The position numbers and the translations under genes are program-made. A DNA stretch of 10,975 nucleotides, taken from positions 1 through 10,975 of the forward strand of contig CAMAUH010000096.1 in assembly GCA_945861365.1 (NCBI GenBank), written 5' to 3'. This document shows positions 1 through 6,234 of this stretch, in pieces (the first letter of the stretch is position 1; each line of letters starts with the position of its first letter). The notes beneath the pieces are model-generated. The model worked only from the letters and a program-made list of their open reading frames with translations. It searched no databases and had not been told where the DNA came from. This DNA comes from Candidatus Kuenenia stuttgartensis (GTDB lineage Bacteria > Planctomycetota > UBA1135 > UBA2386).

Positions 1-1115
1 ACATGGACGACGGCTCGCTGCGCATGTTCACCGGCTACCGGGTGCACCACTCGACTTCGCGCGGCCCGGCCAAAGGCGGCATCCGTTTCGACGCCAACGT
101 GCACCGCGACGAAGTGCGCGCGCTGGCGGCGTGGATGACGTGGAAGACCGCCGTCGTCAACGTGCCGTTCGGCGGCGGCAAGGGCGGCATCATCTGCGAC
201 CCGTTCAAGCTGTCGAAGGGCGAGCTCGAACGCCTGACGCGCCGCTACGCGGCCGCGATCATGGACATCCTCGGCCCGGACCGCGACGTGCCGGCCCCCG
301 ACGTCGGGACCACCGGCGAAGTCATGGCGTGGTTCATGGACACCTACTCCATGCACAACCGCAGCTACCTGCCGGCGATCGTAACCGGCAAGCCGATCAG
401 CCTCGGCGGGTCGCTCGGCCGCATCGAGGCCACCGGCCGCGGCGTGATGCTGGTGACGCGTGAAGCACTGAAGCACCTCGGCATGAACCCGAAGGACTGC
501 ACCGCGGCAGTTCAGGGTGCCGGCAACGTCGGCCTGATCTCGGCGCTGCAGCTGTCGCAGCTCGGCGTCAAGGTCGTCGCCATCAGCGACGTGCACGGCG
601 GCATGCACAACCCGAAGGGCCTCGACCTCGAGGCGATCAAGGCGCACCTGCAGAAGCACAAGAAGCTCGAGGGCTTCCAGGGCGGCACGCGCATCGGCAA
701 CGGCGAACTGCTCGAGCTGCCGGTCGACATCCTGGTGCCCGCCGCGACCGAGAACGTCATCTCCAGCGACAACGCCCACAAGATCAAGGCGAAGATCATC
801 ACCGAAGGCGCCAACGGCCCGTGCACGGCCAACGCCGACCAGATCCTCGACCAGAAGGGCGTGTTCGTGATCCCGGACATCCTGGCGAACGCCGGCGGCG
901 TGACCGTCAGCTACTTCGAATGGGTCCAGGACCGCATGGCGTTCTTCTGGACGCAGAAGGAAGTCGAGGAGCGCATGGAGCGCATCATGGTCGACTCGTT
1001 CACCGCGATGGTCGACATGGCCAAGCGCTTCAAGGAGTCGAACCGCATCGCCGCCTACATGCTGGGTGTCAACCGCGTCGCCGAGACGACGCGCATGCGC
1101 GGCATTTACGCCTGA
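1..1115 (+). CDS. gdhA: Glu/Leu/Phe/Val dehydrogenase family protein, probable glutamate dehydrogenase (5' partial)
   Basis: Catalyses reversible oxidative deamination of an amino acid, most likely glutamate to 2-oxoglutarate plus ammonia, in the cytoplasm. The 370 residues after the in-frame ATG at 3 match the hexameric GDH family. The first visible residues (MDDGSLRMFTGYRV) correspond to a point about 50 residues into family members, so the true start lies left of the window and the ATG at 3 is internal. The substrate-binding domain holds the signature PFGGGKGG with the active-site lysine (K60, counted from that ATG) and DVPAPDVGT with the probable catalytic aspartate (D100). The NAD(P)-binding domain has a Rossmann loop GAGNVG (172-177) followed by an acidic residue in ISDVHG, which favours NAD. 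The C-terminal NAGGVTVSYFEWVQ block is typical of the GudB/RocG-like branch. Glutamate versus leucine or phenylalanine specificity cannot be settled by eye. It faces the minus-strand arfB gene. Confidence 0.93.
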   Translation, partial: MDDGSLRMFTGYRVHHSTSRGPAKGGIRFDANVHRDEVRALAAWMTWKTAVVNVPFGGGKGGIICDPFKLSKGELERLTRRYAAAIMDILGPDRDVPAPDVGTTGEVMAWFMDTYSMHNRSYLPAIVTGKPISLGGSLGRIEATGRGVMLVTREALKHLGMNPKDCTAAVQGAGNVGLISALQLSQLGVKVVAISDVHGGMHNPKGLDLEAIKAHLQKHKKLEGFQGGTRIGNGELLELPVDILVPAATENVISSDNAHKIKAKIITEGANGPCTANADQILDQKGVFVIPDILANAGGVTVSYFEWVQDRMAFFWTQKEVEERMERIMVDSFTAMVDMAKRFKESNRIAAYMLGVNRVAETTRMRGIYA

Positions 1116-1134
1116 CGCGGCGTTGCGCGCCGCG
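1116..1134 (+). terminator. GC hairpin just after the GDH stop codon
   Basis: A perfect 7-bp stem (CGCGGCG / CGCCGCG) with a 5-nt loop (TTGCG) begins at the base following the TGA of the dehydrogenase gene. The position suits a transcript 3' end or RNA-stabilising hairpin, but no run of T follows it, so a classic intrinsic terminator is not shown. Confidence 0.35.
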
Positions 1135-1251
1135 GCAGGCGTAAGCGTCTTCGTGCCCGCCGCCACGCGGGGAAGCGGACGGGGCGATTGGCGCAGCTAG
1201 CCCCGCTGCGACGGGCTGGTGGCTTGGCGCAATCGGCGAAGGTGCCTCGGT

Positions 1252-1277
1252 GTTGCCTCGGGCTCAACCTCGGCAAC
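1252..1277 (-). terminator. Hairpin downstream of arfB
   Basis: GTTGCC (1252-1257) pairs with GGCAAC (1272-1277), with a short inner GG/CC pairing possible in the 14-nt loop. It starts about 10 bases past the arfB stop when read on the minus strand, so it could end or protect that transcript. No T tract follows. With the hairpin at 1116-1134, each of these two convergent genes has its own 3' structure. Nothing else is evident in the 1116-1286 spacer. Confidence 0.25.
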
Positions 1278-1286
1278 CGCATTCCC

Positions 1287-1718
1287 TCAGTCGCTCGGGC
1301 CTTGGCGACCGCGCTTGATGTCGCCGCGGTGGCGCTTCTCGTCGACGCGGCGCAGCTTGCTGCCGCGCGTCGGCCGGGTGGCGATGCGGCGCTTCTGTCG
1401 CGCCAGCGCTGACGCCAGCAGGCCGGCCATGCGCTGCATCGCCGCTTCGTAGTTCTGGAACTGGCTGCGGTGCTCGCTGGCGGTCACGTACAGCATGCCG
1501 TCGGCATCGAGGCGATTGGCGAGTGCCGTGCGGATGCGTTGCACGTCGTACGGACCGAGCACCGCTTCGGCGGCGGTCAGATCGAGGCGCAGGTCGACCT
1601 TGGTCTCGGTCTTGTTGACGTGCTGGCCACCGGCGCCACCGCTGCGCGAGAACGACAGGTGGAAGCAGTCCTTCGGCAGCATGCGGCCGTCGCGCAACCA
1701 GAGATCAGATCGCGACAC
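1287..1718 (-). CDS. arfB: Peptidyl-tRNA hydrolase ArfB-type ribosome rescue factor (RF-1 GGQ domain)
   Basis: Rescues ribosomes stalled on mRNAs without a stop codon by hydrolysing peptidyl-tRNA in the A site. With the GTG start at 1718 the product is 143 residues, close to E. coli ArfB (140). The catalytic loop SGGAGGQHVNK puts GGQ at residues 30-32, near its place in E. coli ArfB. The C-terminal third is a basic tail (KRRIATRPTRGSKLRR, then EKRHRGDIKRGRQG), the part that in ArfB enters the empty mRNA channel. Full release factors have extra domains that are absent here. The start is a judgement: the GTG lies in the last codons of the upstream kinase gene (14-bp overlap), while the first in-frame ATG (1682) would leave only 17 residues before GGQ, shorter than usual. 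No clear Shine-Dalgarno precedes either, so translational coupling is possible. The longer reading frame upstream is kinase-antiphase sequence, not protein. Confidence 0.9.
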   Translation of the reverse strand: MSRSDLWLRDGRMLPKDCFHLSFSRSGGAGGQHVNKTETKVDLRLDLTAAEAVLGPYDVQRIRTALANRLDADGMLYVTASEHRSQFQNYEAAMQRMAGLLASALARQKRRIATRPTRGSKLRRVDEKRHRGDIKRGRQGPSD

Positions 1719-2634
1719 GTTGCACCCATGAGCGCTGCGGCTCTTGTCCGAGATGCCAGCCCTGCGCCAACCACGCAGCACCGTGCGCCGCAGCCCGCGG
1801 CGCGATCGTGCGCGGCGACGCGGCGCCGAACGTGCGCAACCGTTCGGCCAACGCCTCGGCGAGCGCCGGCGCGCCGGTGAGCACTCCACCACCGAACGCG
1901 ACCGGCAGCGCTTGCCAGTCGAGACCAGCGGTGCGCACGGCCGCGTTGCCGAGCATCGCCAGCGCGTCGATGCCCGCCGTCAGCACTTCGCCGGCGACGA
2001 GATCACCACGCGCAGCCACCTGCAGCACGACACCGAGCTTGCTGGCGACCTCGCCGGGAACGAGCCGCTGCAGGACCGCGCCGAGGCGCGCGGGCGACGG
2101 CGCCGCGAACGCTTCGGTCAACGCTTCGGTCAACGCGGTCGCCGGGCCGAGCCCGTCGATCGCCAGCAGCACGGCGGTCGCCGCGCGCCGCACCAGATCG
2201 AACGCGCTGCCCTGGTCGCCGAGCAGGTAGCCGCGCCCGCCGACGCGATGCAGTCGGCCATCGTGGCCGCGCGCGATCGCGAACGAACCGGTCCCCGACC
2301 ACAGCAGCAACCCGGGGCCCTCGGCGATTCCCGCGGCGGCCGCAGCGAGCACGTCGCCGACGATCGCCACCGGGAACGTGATGCCGTGCGCGCGCAGGCC
2401 CGCCACTAGCGCATCGGCGAGCGCGCGTTCCCCCACACCGGCGAGCGCGCACACCGCCGCGGTCGGCACGGCGATCGCCGCAGCTTGCCGCAGCGCCGTC
2501 GCCAGGCCGGCGCTCGCGACTTCGATGCCCTGCACGGCCGGCTGCACGCTCGCGGCGTCACCGCCAGGCGCTGCCCCGGCGGGCAACCACTCGAAGCGGC
2601 ATTGGCTGCCGCCGACATCGAACCCGAGGAACAC
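1705..2634 (-). CDS. BadF/BadG/BcrA/BcrD-type ATPase, N-acetylglucosamine-kinase-like
   Basis: Predicted cytoplasmic ATP-dependent sugar kinase of the ASKHA (actin/hexokinase) fold, most like NagK-type N-acetylglucosamine kinases that phosphorylate amino sugars recovered from wall or chitin turnover. The 309 residues show the phosphate-1 loop FDVGGSQCRF (5-14), GDVLAAAAAG (93-102) with probable catalytic Asp94, phosphate-2 WSGTGSFAIA (112-121), the hallmark GGRGYLLGDQGS (132-143), and adenosine-site AFGGGVL (246-252). Length is normal. The start is a GTG; an in-frame stop lies five codons upstream, with no other start between. Ala, Arg and Leu are abundant, as expected at this GC. The activating ATPases of benzoyl-CoA reductase share the fold but need Fe-S ligands and partner subunits that are not seen here. 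The exact sugar is unknown. The last 14 bases overlap arfB. No nag or transport gene is adjacent, so the physiological role is inferred from motifs alone. Confidence 0.8.
   Translation of the reverse strand: MFLGFDVGGSQCRFEWLPAGAAPGGDAASVQPAVQGIEVASAGLATALRQAAAIAVPTAAVCALAGVGERALADALVAGLRAHGITFPVAIVGDVLAAAAAGIAEGPGLLLWSGTGSFAIARGHDGRLHRVGGRGYLLGDQGSAFDLVRRAATAVLLAIDGLGPATALTEALTEAFAAPSPARLGAVLQRLVPGEVASKLGVVLQVAARGDLVAGEVLTAGIDALAMLGNAAVRTAGLDWQALPVAFGGGVLTGAPALAEALAERLRTFGAASPRTIAPRAAAHGAAWLAQGWHLGQEPQRSWVQRVAI
1708..1719. repeat. 12-bp direct repeat, copy 1 (kinase 3' end / arfB start)
   Basis: GATCGCGACACG, identical to 2635-2646. This copy begins at the base beside the kinase stop codon (1705-1707) and contains the proposed GTG start of arfB. 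Its mate abuts the kinase start codon, so the pair brackets the gene almost exactly. It may be a chance match in GC-rich sequence. Confidence 0.5.
2111..2134. repeat. In-frame 12-bp tandem duplication inside the kinase gene
   Basis: GCTTCGGTCAAC occurs twice back to back (2111-2122 and 2123-2134), and the 12-base period runs on for a few bases either side. It encodes the peptide repeat ALTEALTEA (about residues 170-178) in a surface-like helical stretch away from the ATP-site motifs. A four-residue in-frame slippage duplication is the likely origin. Confidence 0.7.
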
Positions 2635-2646
2635 GATCGCGACACG
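2635..2646. repeat. 12-bp direct repeat, copy 2 (kinase 5' end)
   Basis: GATCGCGACACG, identical to 1708-1719 and directly adjacent to the GTG start codon of the kinase gene. On the minus strand it fills the place of the ribosome binding site without resembling a Shine-Dalgarno sequence. Confidence 0.5.
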
Positions 2647-2674
2647 CTACCCGTGCAGAGCCTCACGTGCCCGA

Positions 2675-2698
2675 CGCCGCGACATGAAAAGCGCGGCG
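2675..2698 (-). other. GC-rich stem-loop between the exported-protein gene and the kinase gene
   Basis: A perfect 7-bp inverted repeat (CGCCGCG 2675-2681, CGCGGCG 2692-2698) with a 10-nt loop sits in the 124-bp spacer. A smaller perfect stem (GCCGC / GCGGC, 3-nt loop) lies at 2722-2734. Either could end the upstream exported-protein transcript or shape the kinase leader. Neither has a T tract, so the role is open. No promoter is recognisable in this spacer. Confidence 0.35.
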
Positions 2699-2758
2699 AA
2701 GGCCTCCCAGCCGGGGGAAGCGCCGCCACGCGGCAAGACGACGACCCGGGCGATTCGC

Positions 2759-4207
2759 TCAGTTGCCGACGACGACCTGCAGCGCGTTCGACGTGCCGAT
2801 CAGGATGTCGAAGCCGACCAGCGCCGGGTCGAACGCGGCGACCTGCGCGGCAAGCGTCGCGCCCGCGAGCGCATTGCTGGCCGGGATCGCCAGCGGCGTG
2901 CTGGCGGCGCCCAGGGCATCCGTGCTGGACAGCAGCAGGACGTCGGGCAGCACGTAGACGAGCGCGCAGGCCGGAGCGCCCGGCAGCGGGATGCCGAACG
3001 GCGAGACGGTGCCGCCCTTCAGCAGGAACATCACGAAGAAGTTCGGCAGCGCGTTGCCGGCCGTGAACGCGAAGTTCGCGTTGCCGATGACGGCGTTGCC
3101 GCCGGCCGTGCCGACGGTCGGAATGCCGACCGACGTCGCGCACGACGTGCCCGAGTAGGTCTGGCTGCTCGGCGTGCGCACGTACTGGACGTCGCGAAGC
3201 GCGGTGTTGGTCGCGTTGGTGACGAGCGTGGTGAAGGAGCTCGCCGCGCCGGTGTCGGTGACCGTGACGACGGTCGTGACCGCTGCCGAGGTGACCACGG
3301 TGGTCGCGAACAGCGTCGTGACGCCGTTGTCGACGTAGCCACTCAGGCCACGGCAACCGGTCGTGAGGTTCGGCGCCAGCGTGTAGGCGAGGCTCCAGAT
3401 GCCTGCGGACAGCGTCCACTTCTGGATGCCGCCACTGCCGTTCACGCGATCGTCGGCGACGTAGACGGTGTTGGCGTCGGCGAAGAAGAAGTCGTAGGCC
3501 GAGGCGCCGGTGCCGCCCGTCAGCGAAGTGATGGTCTGGCCGGTCGTCGTCGGCAGGCCGGCGCCGACCGTGCTGACGCCGAGGAACGCACCCGACGACG
3601 AGCTGCAGTAGAGCTGGCCATTGTAGATGTTGATGCAGCGCAGGTTGGTGACGCTCGTGCTCAGCTGCGTCGAGGTCGTGGCGCCGAGGCTGGCGACGAA
3701 GCGGGCACCGGGATTGGTGCCGGTGCCGCTGATCCAGAACGAGCTGCCGTCGATGCTGGCGACGCCGCGGAAGTTGTTGCCCGAGTAGGCATCCGTGAGC
3801 GCGGTCGAGCTGTCGATCGTCTCATCGAGCGCGATGCGGCCGATCACACGGTTGACGGCCGCCGAGGTCGTGCCCGTGACACCAGCCGTCGCCAGTGCGG
3901 CGTCGTACCCGGCCGCGAGCAGGTAGAGGCCGTCAGCCGACTGCGAGATGAACCCGTTCGAGGTCGCCGTGCCCGAGTCGGTCATGCGGCGGTTCGGGCC
4001 ACTGACCGTCGTGGGCAGCGCGATCGTCTGCACGAACACGCCAGAAGGCGTGTACTCGTCGAGGAAGCGCGCCGTGGCCGTGCCAACGAGGACCGCGGCG
4101 CCGTCGCCGACGCGCGACACCAGCAGGTTGCCGGGAGTGATCTGGGCGAACAGGCACGGTGCCGACAACAGAAGGGACGCAGCGAGACGAGAGTGGATGT
4201 GGCGCAT
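2759..4207 (-). CDS. Exported protein of unknown function with planctomycete-type C-terminal module
   Basis: Function unknown. The 482-residue product begins with a signal peptide (basic MRHIHSR, hydrophobic LAASLLLSAPCLF, likely cleavage near FA-Q), so it should leave the cytoplasm. Residues ~25-340 are rich in Ser, Thr, Gly and Ala, with recurrent short beta-like segments (ADGLYLLAAGY, DANTVYVADDRV, GGIQKWTL, GVTTLFATTVV). The opening LLVSRVGDGAAVLVGTATARFLDEYT recalls, from memory, a widespread family of secreted propeller-like proteins without assigned activity. Residues 350-482 form a separate module shared with the sugar-dehydrogenase-like protein at the right end of the window. No catalytic motif is visible. 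The ATG at 4207 is preferred over an in-frame one 20 codons upstream because an AAGGA lies nine bases before it and the signal peptide starts there. It is likely transcribed alone, given the terminator-like hairpin upstream. Confidence 0.8.
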   Translation of the reverse strand: MRHIHSRLAASLLLSAPCLFAQITPGNLLVSRVGDGAAVLVGTATARFLDEYTPSGVFVQTIALPTTVSGPNRRMTDSGTATSNGFISQSADGLYLLAAGYDAALATAGVTGTTSAAVNRVIGRIALDETIDSSTALTDAYSGNNFRGVASIDGSSFWISGTGTNPGARFVASLGATTSTQLSTSVTNLRCINIYNGQLYCSSSSGAFLGVSTVGAGLPTTTGQTITSLTGGTGASAYDFFFADANTVYVADDRVNGSGGIQKWTLSAGIWSLAYTLAPNLTTGCRGLSGYVDNGVTTLFATTVVTSAAVTTVVTVTDTGAASSFTTLVTNATNTALRDVQYVRTPSSQTYSGTSCATSVGIPTVGTAGGNAVIGNANFAFTAGNALPNFFVMFLLKGGTVSPFGIPLPGAPACALVYVLPDVLLLSSTDALGAASTPLAIPASNALAGATLAAQVAAFDPALVGFDILIGTSNALQVVVGN

Positions 4208-4216
4208 GGAGCAGGA

Positions 4217-4221
4217 TCCTT
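4217..4221 (-). promoter_or_regulatory. Ribosome binding site that fixes the exported-protein start
   Basis: AAGGA on the minus strand, nine bases before the ATG at 4207. It favours that start over the in-frame ATG at 4267, which would place 20 non-signal residues before the signal peptide. Confidence 0.6.
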
Positions 4222-4284
4222 GAAGTGCGATGCAGAGGGTCGAGCCGACGACGCTAGAGCCGGGCATGAAGCCCGCCGGGGGGG

Positions 4285-4320
4285 CTCAATGAAGAACCGG
4301 CGGCGACGGCCGGCTGGTTC
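4285..4320 (-). terminator. Probable intrinsic terminator downstream of the family 9 glycosyltransferase
   Basis: Read on the minus strand, GAACCAGC (4320-4313) pairs with GCCGGTTC (4301-4294) as 8 bp including one G-T pair. A further 3-bp GGC/GCC pairing lies in the loop, and the T-rich stretch TTCATT follows directly. This is the best intrinsic-terminator candidate in the window. It would end the glycosyltransferase transcript before the exported-protein gene. A separate small hairpin (CGGGC / GCCCG, 4261-4275) lies beyond it in the leader of the exported-protein gene. Confidence 0.45.
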
Positions 4321-4323
4321 GGC

Positions 4324-4387
4324 CTGACCCGCTCCCACGGCCTCTGACGTTGCGGCGAGACGGCATGCGCCGCCCCGAGCGGGTCAG
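4324..4387. repeat. 11-bp perfect inverted repeat enclosing a second hairpin
   Basis: CTGACCCGCTC (4324-4334) and GAGCGGGTCAG (4377-4387) are exact inverted copies separated by 42 bases. Inside them GCGGCG (4352-4357) pairs with CGCCGC (4368-4373). One arm ends one base from the glycosyltransferase stop codon (4389-4391). The outer arms would form a closed multi-hairpin structure in RNA of either strand. It may help the adjacent terminator or protect the mRNA 3' end. Confidence 0.6.
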
Positions 4388-4388
4388 C

Positions 4389-5522
4389 TCAACGGGCAGC
4401 GGCGGTGAGCCAATGCTGCACGGCGGCGAGCACGACGGTCGGCTCGATCAGCGCCTGGCAGTGCGGCACGCGATCGCAACGCGGCAGGTAGCAGCACAGG
4501 CAGTCGAGCCCTGGCGGCACGATCTTGCTGCCGCGGCCATACAGCTCGATCTCGGCCGCCGAGGTCGGGCCGAACAACACGACGGCGGGCACCTTGCGCG
4601 CCGATGCGACGTGCACCGCCAGCGAGTCGCTGGTGACGACGACCTTGCAGTGATCGACCAACGCCGCGAAGCGCGAGTACGAGTTGTGGTTGCCACCGTC
4701 GAACACCGGCCGGCCGGCGTTCGCCGCCAGCAACTCGCGATGCGTCGCCACTTCCTCAGGGCCACCGAGCAGCAGCACGCGCAGGCCGGCGTCGGTCGCC
4801 AGGCGCAGGAACGTGCCCTGGTGCTCACGCGTCCACTGCTTGTAGGCCCAGCGGCCGCCGGCACCGGTGTTGAGGCCGATCAGCGCGCCGCTGCCGGGCA
4901 GCGCCGCGGTGAACCGCGCGACATCGGAGCGGTCCGCGGGTGAGCACTCGAGGATCGGTTCACGCACGGCGGCCGGTTCCAGGCCCAGCACTTCAGCGAC
5001 GAGATGCTGGTAGGTCTGCGTGTTCGCCTGCTTCGACGTGTCGCTGAGCCCCATCGCCAGCCAGCGGGCAGCACCCGGACCGAGCGGCACGATGTGGCCC
5101 GCGGCGTCGCGCACGTAGCCGCGGCGCTCACGGCCCTTCGCCATCGCCGCCAGCACCGCGGCATCGGGATCCGCATCGGGGCATAGCACGACGTCGAACG
5201 TCTCGGTCGCCAGCCGCGCCGCCGTCACCGCGTCCTCGGTCGTCAGCACTTCGTCGACCAGCGGGTTGCCGTCGAACAGCGCCGCCGCCGACTTGCGCGT
5301 CAGCCACGTCACCTTCGCACCCGGCCACGTCGCGTGGATCGCCGGCAGGAACGCGGTGGTGCGCAGCACATCGCCGGTGGCAGCCAGCTTGACCATCAGC
5401 ACGCGATGGCGGATCGGCGCGTACTCGTCGCAGGAACCGCAAACCTTGCCGCGCTTCTTGTGCGGGCTGCAGGGTCGGTCCCAGCGGACGTGGCGGCAGT
5501 CTTGCTTCAGGTCGAAGTCCAT
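4389..5522 (-). CDS. Glycosyltransferase family 9 (heptosyltransferase-like) with N- and C-terminal cysteine clusters
   Basis: Predicted GT-B glycosyltransferase of the ADP-heptose:LPS heptosyltransferase family, acting at the inner face of the cytoplasmic membrane on a lipid-linked or cell-surface glycan. The product has 377 residues. The N-terminal domain opens with VLMVKLAATGDVLRTTAFLPAI (41-62; the G-D-V-L-R-T-T motif near 50-56). The C-terminal domain has LIGLNTGAGGRWAYKQW and TSDSLAVHVAS..VPAVVLFGPT, the usual GT9 donor-site blocks. Unlike WaaC/WaaF, it has four cysteines before the first domain (C9, C18, C28, C31, in DC-x8-C and CGSC) and five near the end (C341, C343, C344, C349, C355), which could bind Zn or Fe-S. 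From memory this arrangement occurs in GT9 members of other phyla. The ATG at 5522 is chosen because it keeps the N-terminal cluster; no clear Shine-Dalgarno precedes it. It is divergent from the membrane-protein gene and separated from the next minus-strand gene by hairpins. Donor and acceptor are unknown. Confidence 0.85.
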   Translation of the reverse strand: MDFDLKQDCRHVRWDRPCSPHKKRGKVCGSCDEYAPIRHRVLMVKLAATGDVLRTTAFLPAIHATWPGAKVTWLTRKSAAALFDGNPLVDEVLTTEDAVTAARLATETFDVVLCPDADPDAAVLAAMAKGRERRGYVRDAAGHIVPLGPGAARWLAMGLSDTSKQANTQTYQHLVAEVLGLEPAAVREPILECSPADRSDVARFTAALPGSGALIGLNTGAGGRWAYKQWTREHQGTFLRLATDAGLRVLLLGGPEEVATHRELLAANAGRPVFDGGNHNSYSRFAALVDHCKVVVTSDSLAVHVASARKVPAVVLFGPTSAAEIELYGRGSKIVPPGLDCLCCYLPRCDRVPHCQALIEPTVVLAAVQHWLTAAAR

Positions 5523-5583
5523 CGCGTCGTGTATCGGCACGACGGGCGGTCGCGCCGTGGCGAAGGTAGCTGGCCGACGCGAA

Positions 5584-5591
5584 AGGCGGAG
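5584..5591 (+). promoter_or_regulatory. Possible ribosome binding site for an upstream start of the membrane protein
   Basis: AGGCGGAG lies seven bases before an in-frame ATG at 5599. It would lengthen the membrane protein by 19 polar residues (MAGCGGRLPSPRR and onward). The signal competes with the downstream ATG at 5656, which places the first membrane helix at the very N-terminus but has no evident Shine-Dalgarno. Confidence 0.3.
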
Positions 5592-5655
5592 CGATTTCAT
5601 GGCCGGCTGTGGCGGGCGCTTGCCGTCGCCGCGTCGGGCGCATTCCAATCCCGCG

Positions 5656-6222
5656 ATGGTCACCCTCGCCTCGTTGTGGCTGCCGATCCTCGTCTCGGCG
5701 GTGTTCGTCTTCATCGCCAGCTCCCTGATCCACATGGTGCTGCAGAGCCACAACAAGGACTACGGGATGATCCCCGACGAAGACGGCTTCCTGGAGCTGC
5801 TGCGGCGCAGTGGCGTCCAGCCGGGCCAGTACGTGTTCCCGGGCTGCAAGTCGATGAAGGAGCTCGGCACCCCCGAGATGCAGGCCAAGTTCGCGAAGGG
5901 GCCGATCGGCACGCTGATCGTCCGCCCGAGCGGTGGTCTCGGCATGGGCAAGTCCTTGTTCCAGTGGTTCCTGTTCTGCGTGATGGCGGGCGTGTTCGTC
6001 GCCTACCTGACCGGCCTCGCCGCGGCGCCCGGAGCAGAGAGCCAGCGCGTGTTCCGCATCGCGGCCACCGCGGCGCTCTTCGGCCACGCCTTCTGGTGCG
6101 TGCACGACTCGATCTGGAAGGGCATCGCCTGGGCGACCACCGGCCGCTTCATGTTCGACGGTCTGGTCTACGCACTGGTCACCGGCGCCACGTTCGCATG
6201 GCTGTGGCCGGCAGCGGCCTGA
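5656..6222 (+). CDS. Small four-helix membrane protein of unknown function
   Basis: Function unknown. The 188-residue product has four likely membrane helices: about 5-28 (ASLWLPILVSAVFVFIASSL), 101-123 (LFQWFLFCVMAGVFVAYL), 132-152 and 166-185 (ending FAWLWP). A ~70-residue polar segment sits between helices 1 and 2 and includes DYGMIPDEDGFLELLRRSG, PGQYVFPGCKSM and FAKGPIGTLIV. From memory these blocks match a conserved family of hypothetical proteins in many Gram-negative phyla. Helix 1 is near the N-terminus in that family, which supports the ATG at 5656; the alternative start at 5599 has the better ribosome binding site. The gene stands alone on the plus strand between two glycosyltransferase genes: divergent from one, with its end only 12 bases from the end of the other. 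This may hint at an envelope role, but that is only proximity. The 5523-5655 spacer must hold promoters for both directions; none is clear. Confidence 0.75.
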   Translation: MVTLASLWLPILVSAVFVFIASSLIHMVLQSHNKDYGMIPDEDGFLELLRRSGVQPGQYVFPGCKSMKELGTPEMQAKFAKGPIGTLIVRPSGGLGMGKSLFQWFLFCVMAGVFVAYLTGLAAAPGAESQRVFRIAATAALFGHAFWCVHDSIWKGIAWATTGRFMFDGLVYALVTGATFAWLWPAAA

Positions 6223-6232
6223 AACCGGCCGC
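6214..6232. terminator. Small hairpin between convergent gene ends
   Basis: GCGGCC (6214-6219) and GGCCGC (6227-6232) form a 6-bp perfect stem with a 7-nt loop containing the membrane-protein stop codon. It spans the 12-bp gap before the family 4 glycosyltransferase stop. It could serve both directions, but it has no T tract on either strand. Confidence 0.25.
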
Positions 6233-6234
6233 GT

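Noticed and set aside
1181..1210. tRNA-like 5' half: GGGCGATTGGCGCAG resembles the acceptor strand and D-arm start of real tRNAs.
   Set aside because: No D-loop GG, no anticodon or T arm, and no matching ATCGCCC acceptor strand follow. At most a chance likeness or a decayed remnant.
1719..1892. N-terminal extension of the arfB frame to an ATG-type start at 1892.
   Set aside because: It would overlap most of the kinase C-terminus, is Arg-rich, and precedes the conserved ArfB region by an unusual 58 residues.
2378..4327. 649-codon open frame on the plus strand opposite the exported-protein and kinase genes.
   Set aside because: Composition is almost all Arg, Ala, Gly and Asp with no domain; the opposite strand codes a signal-peptide protein with a recognisable tail. 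It is a shadow of GC-rich codon use.
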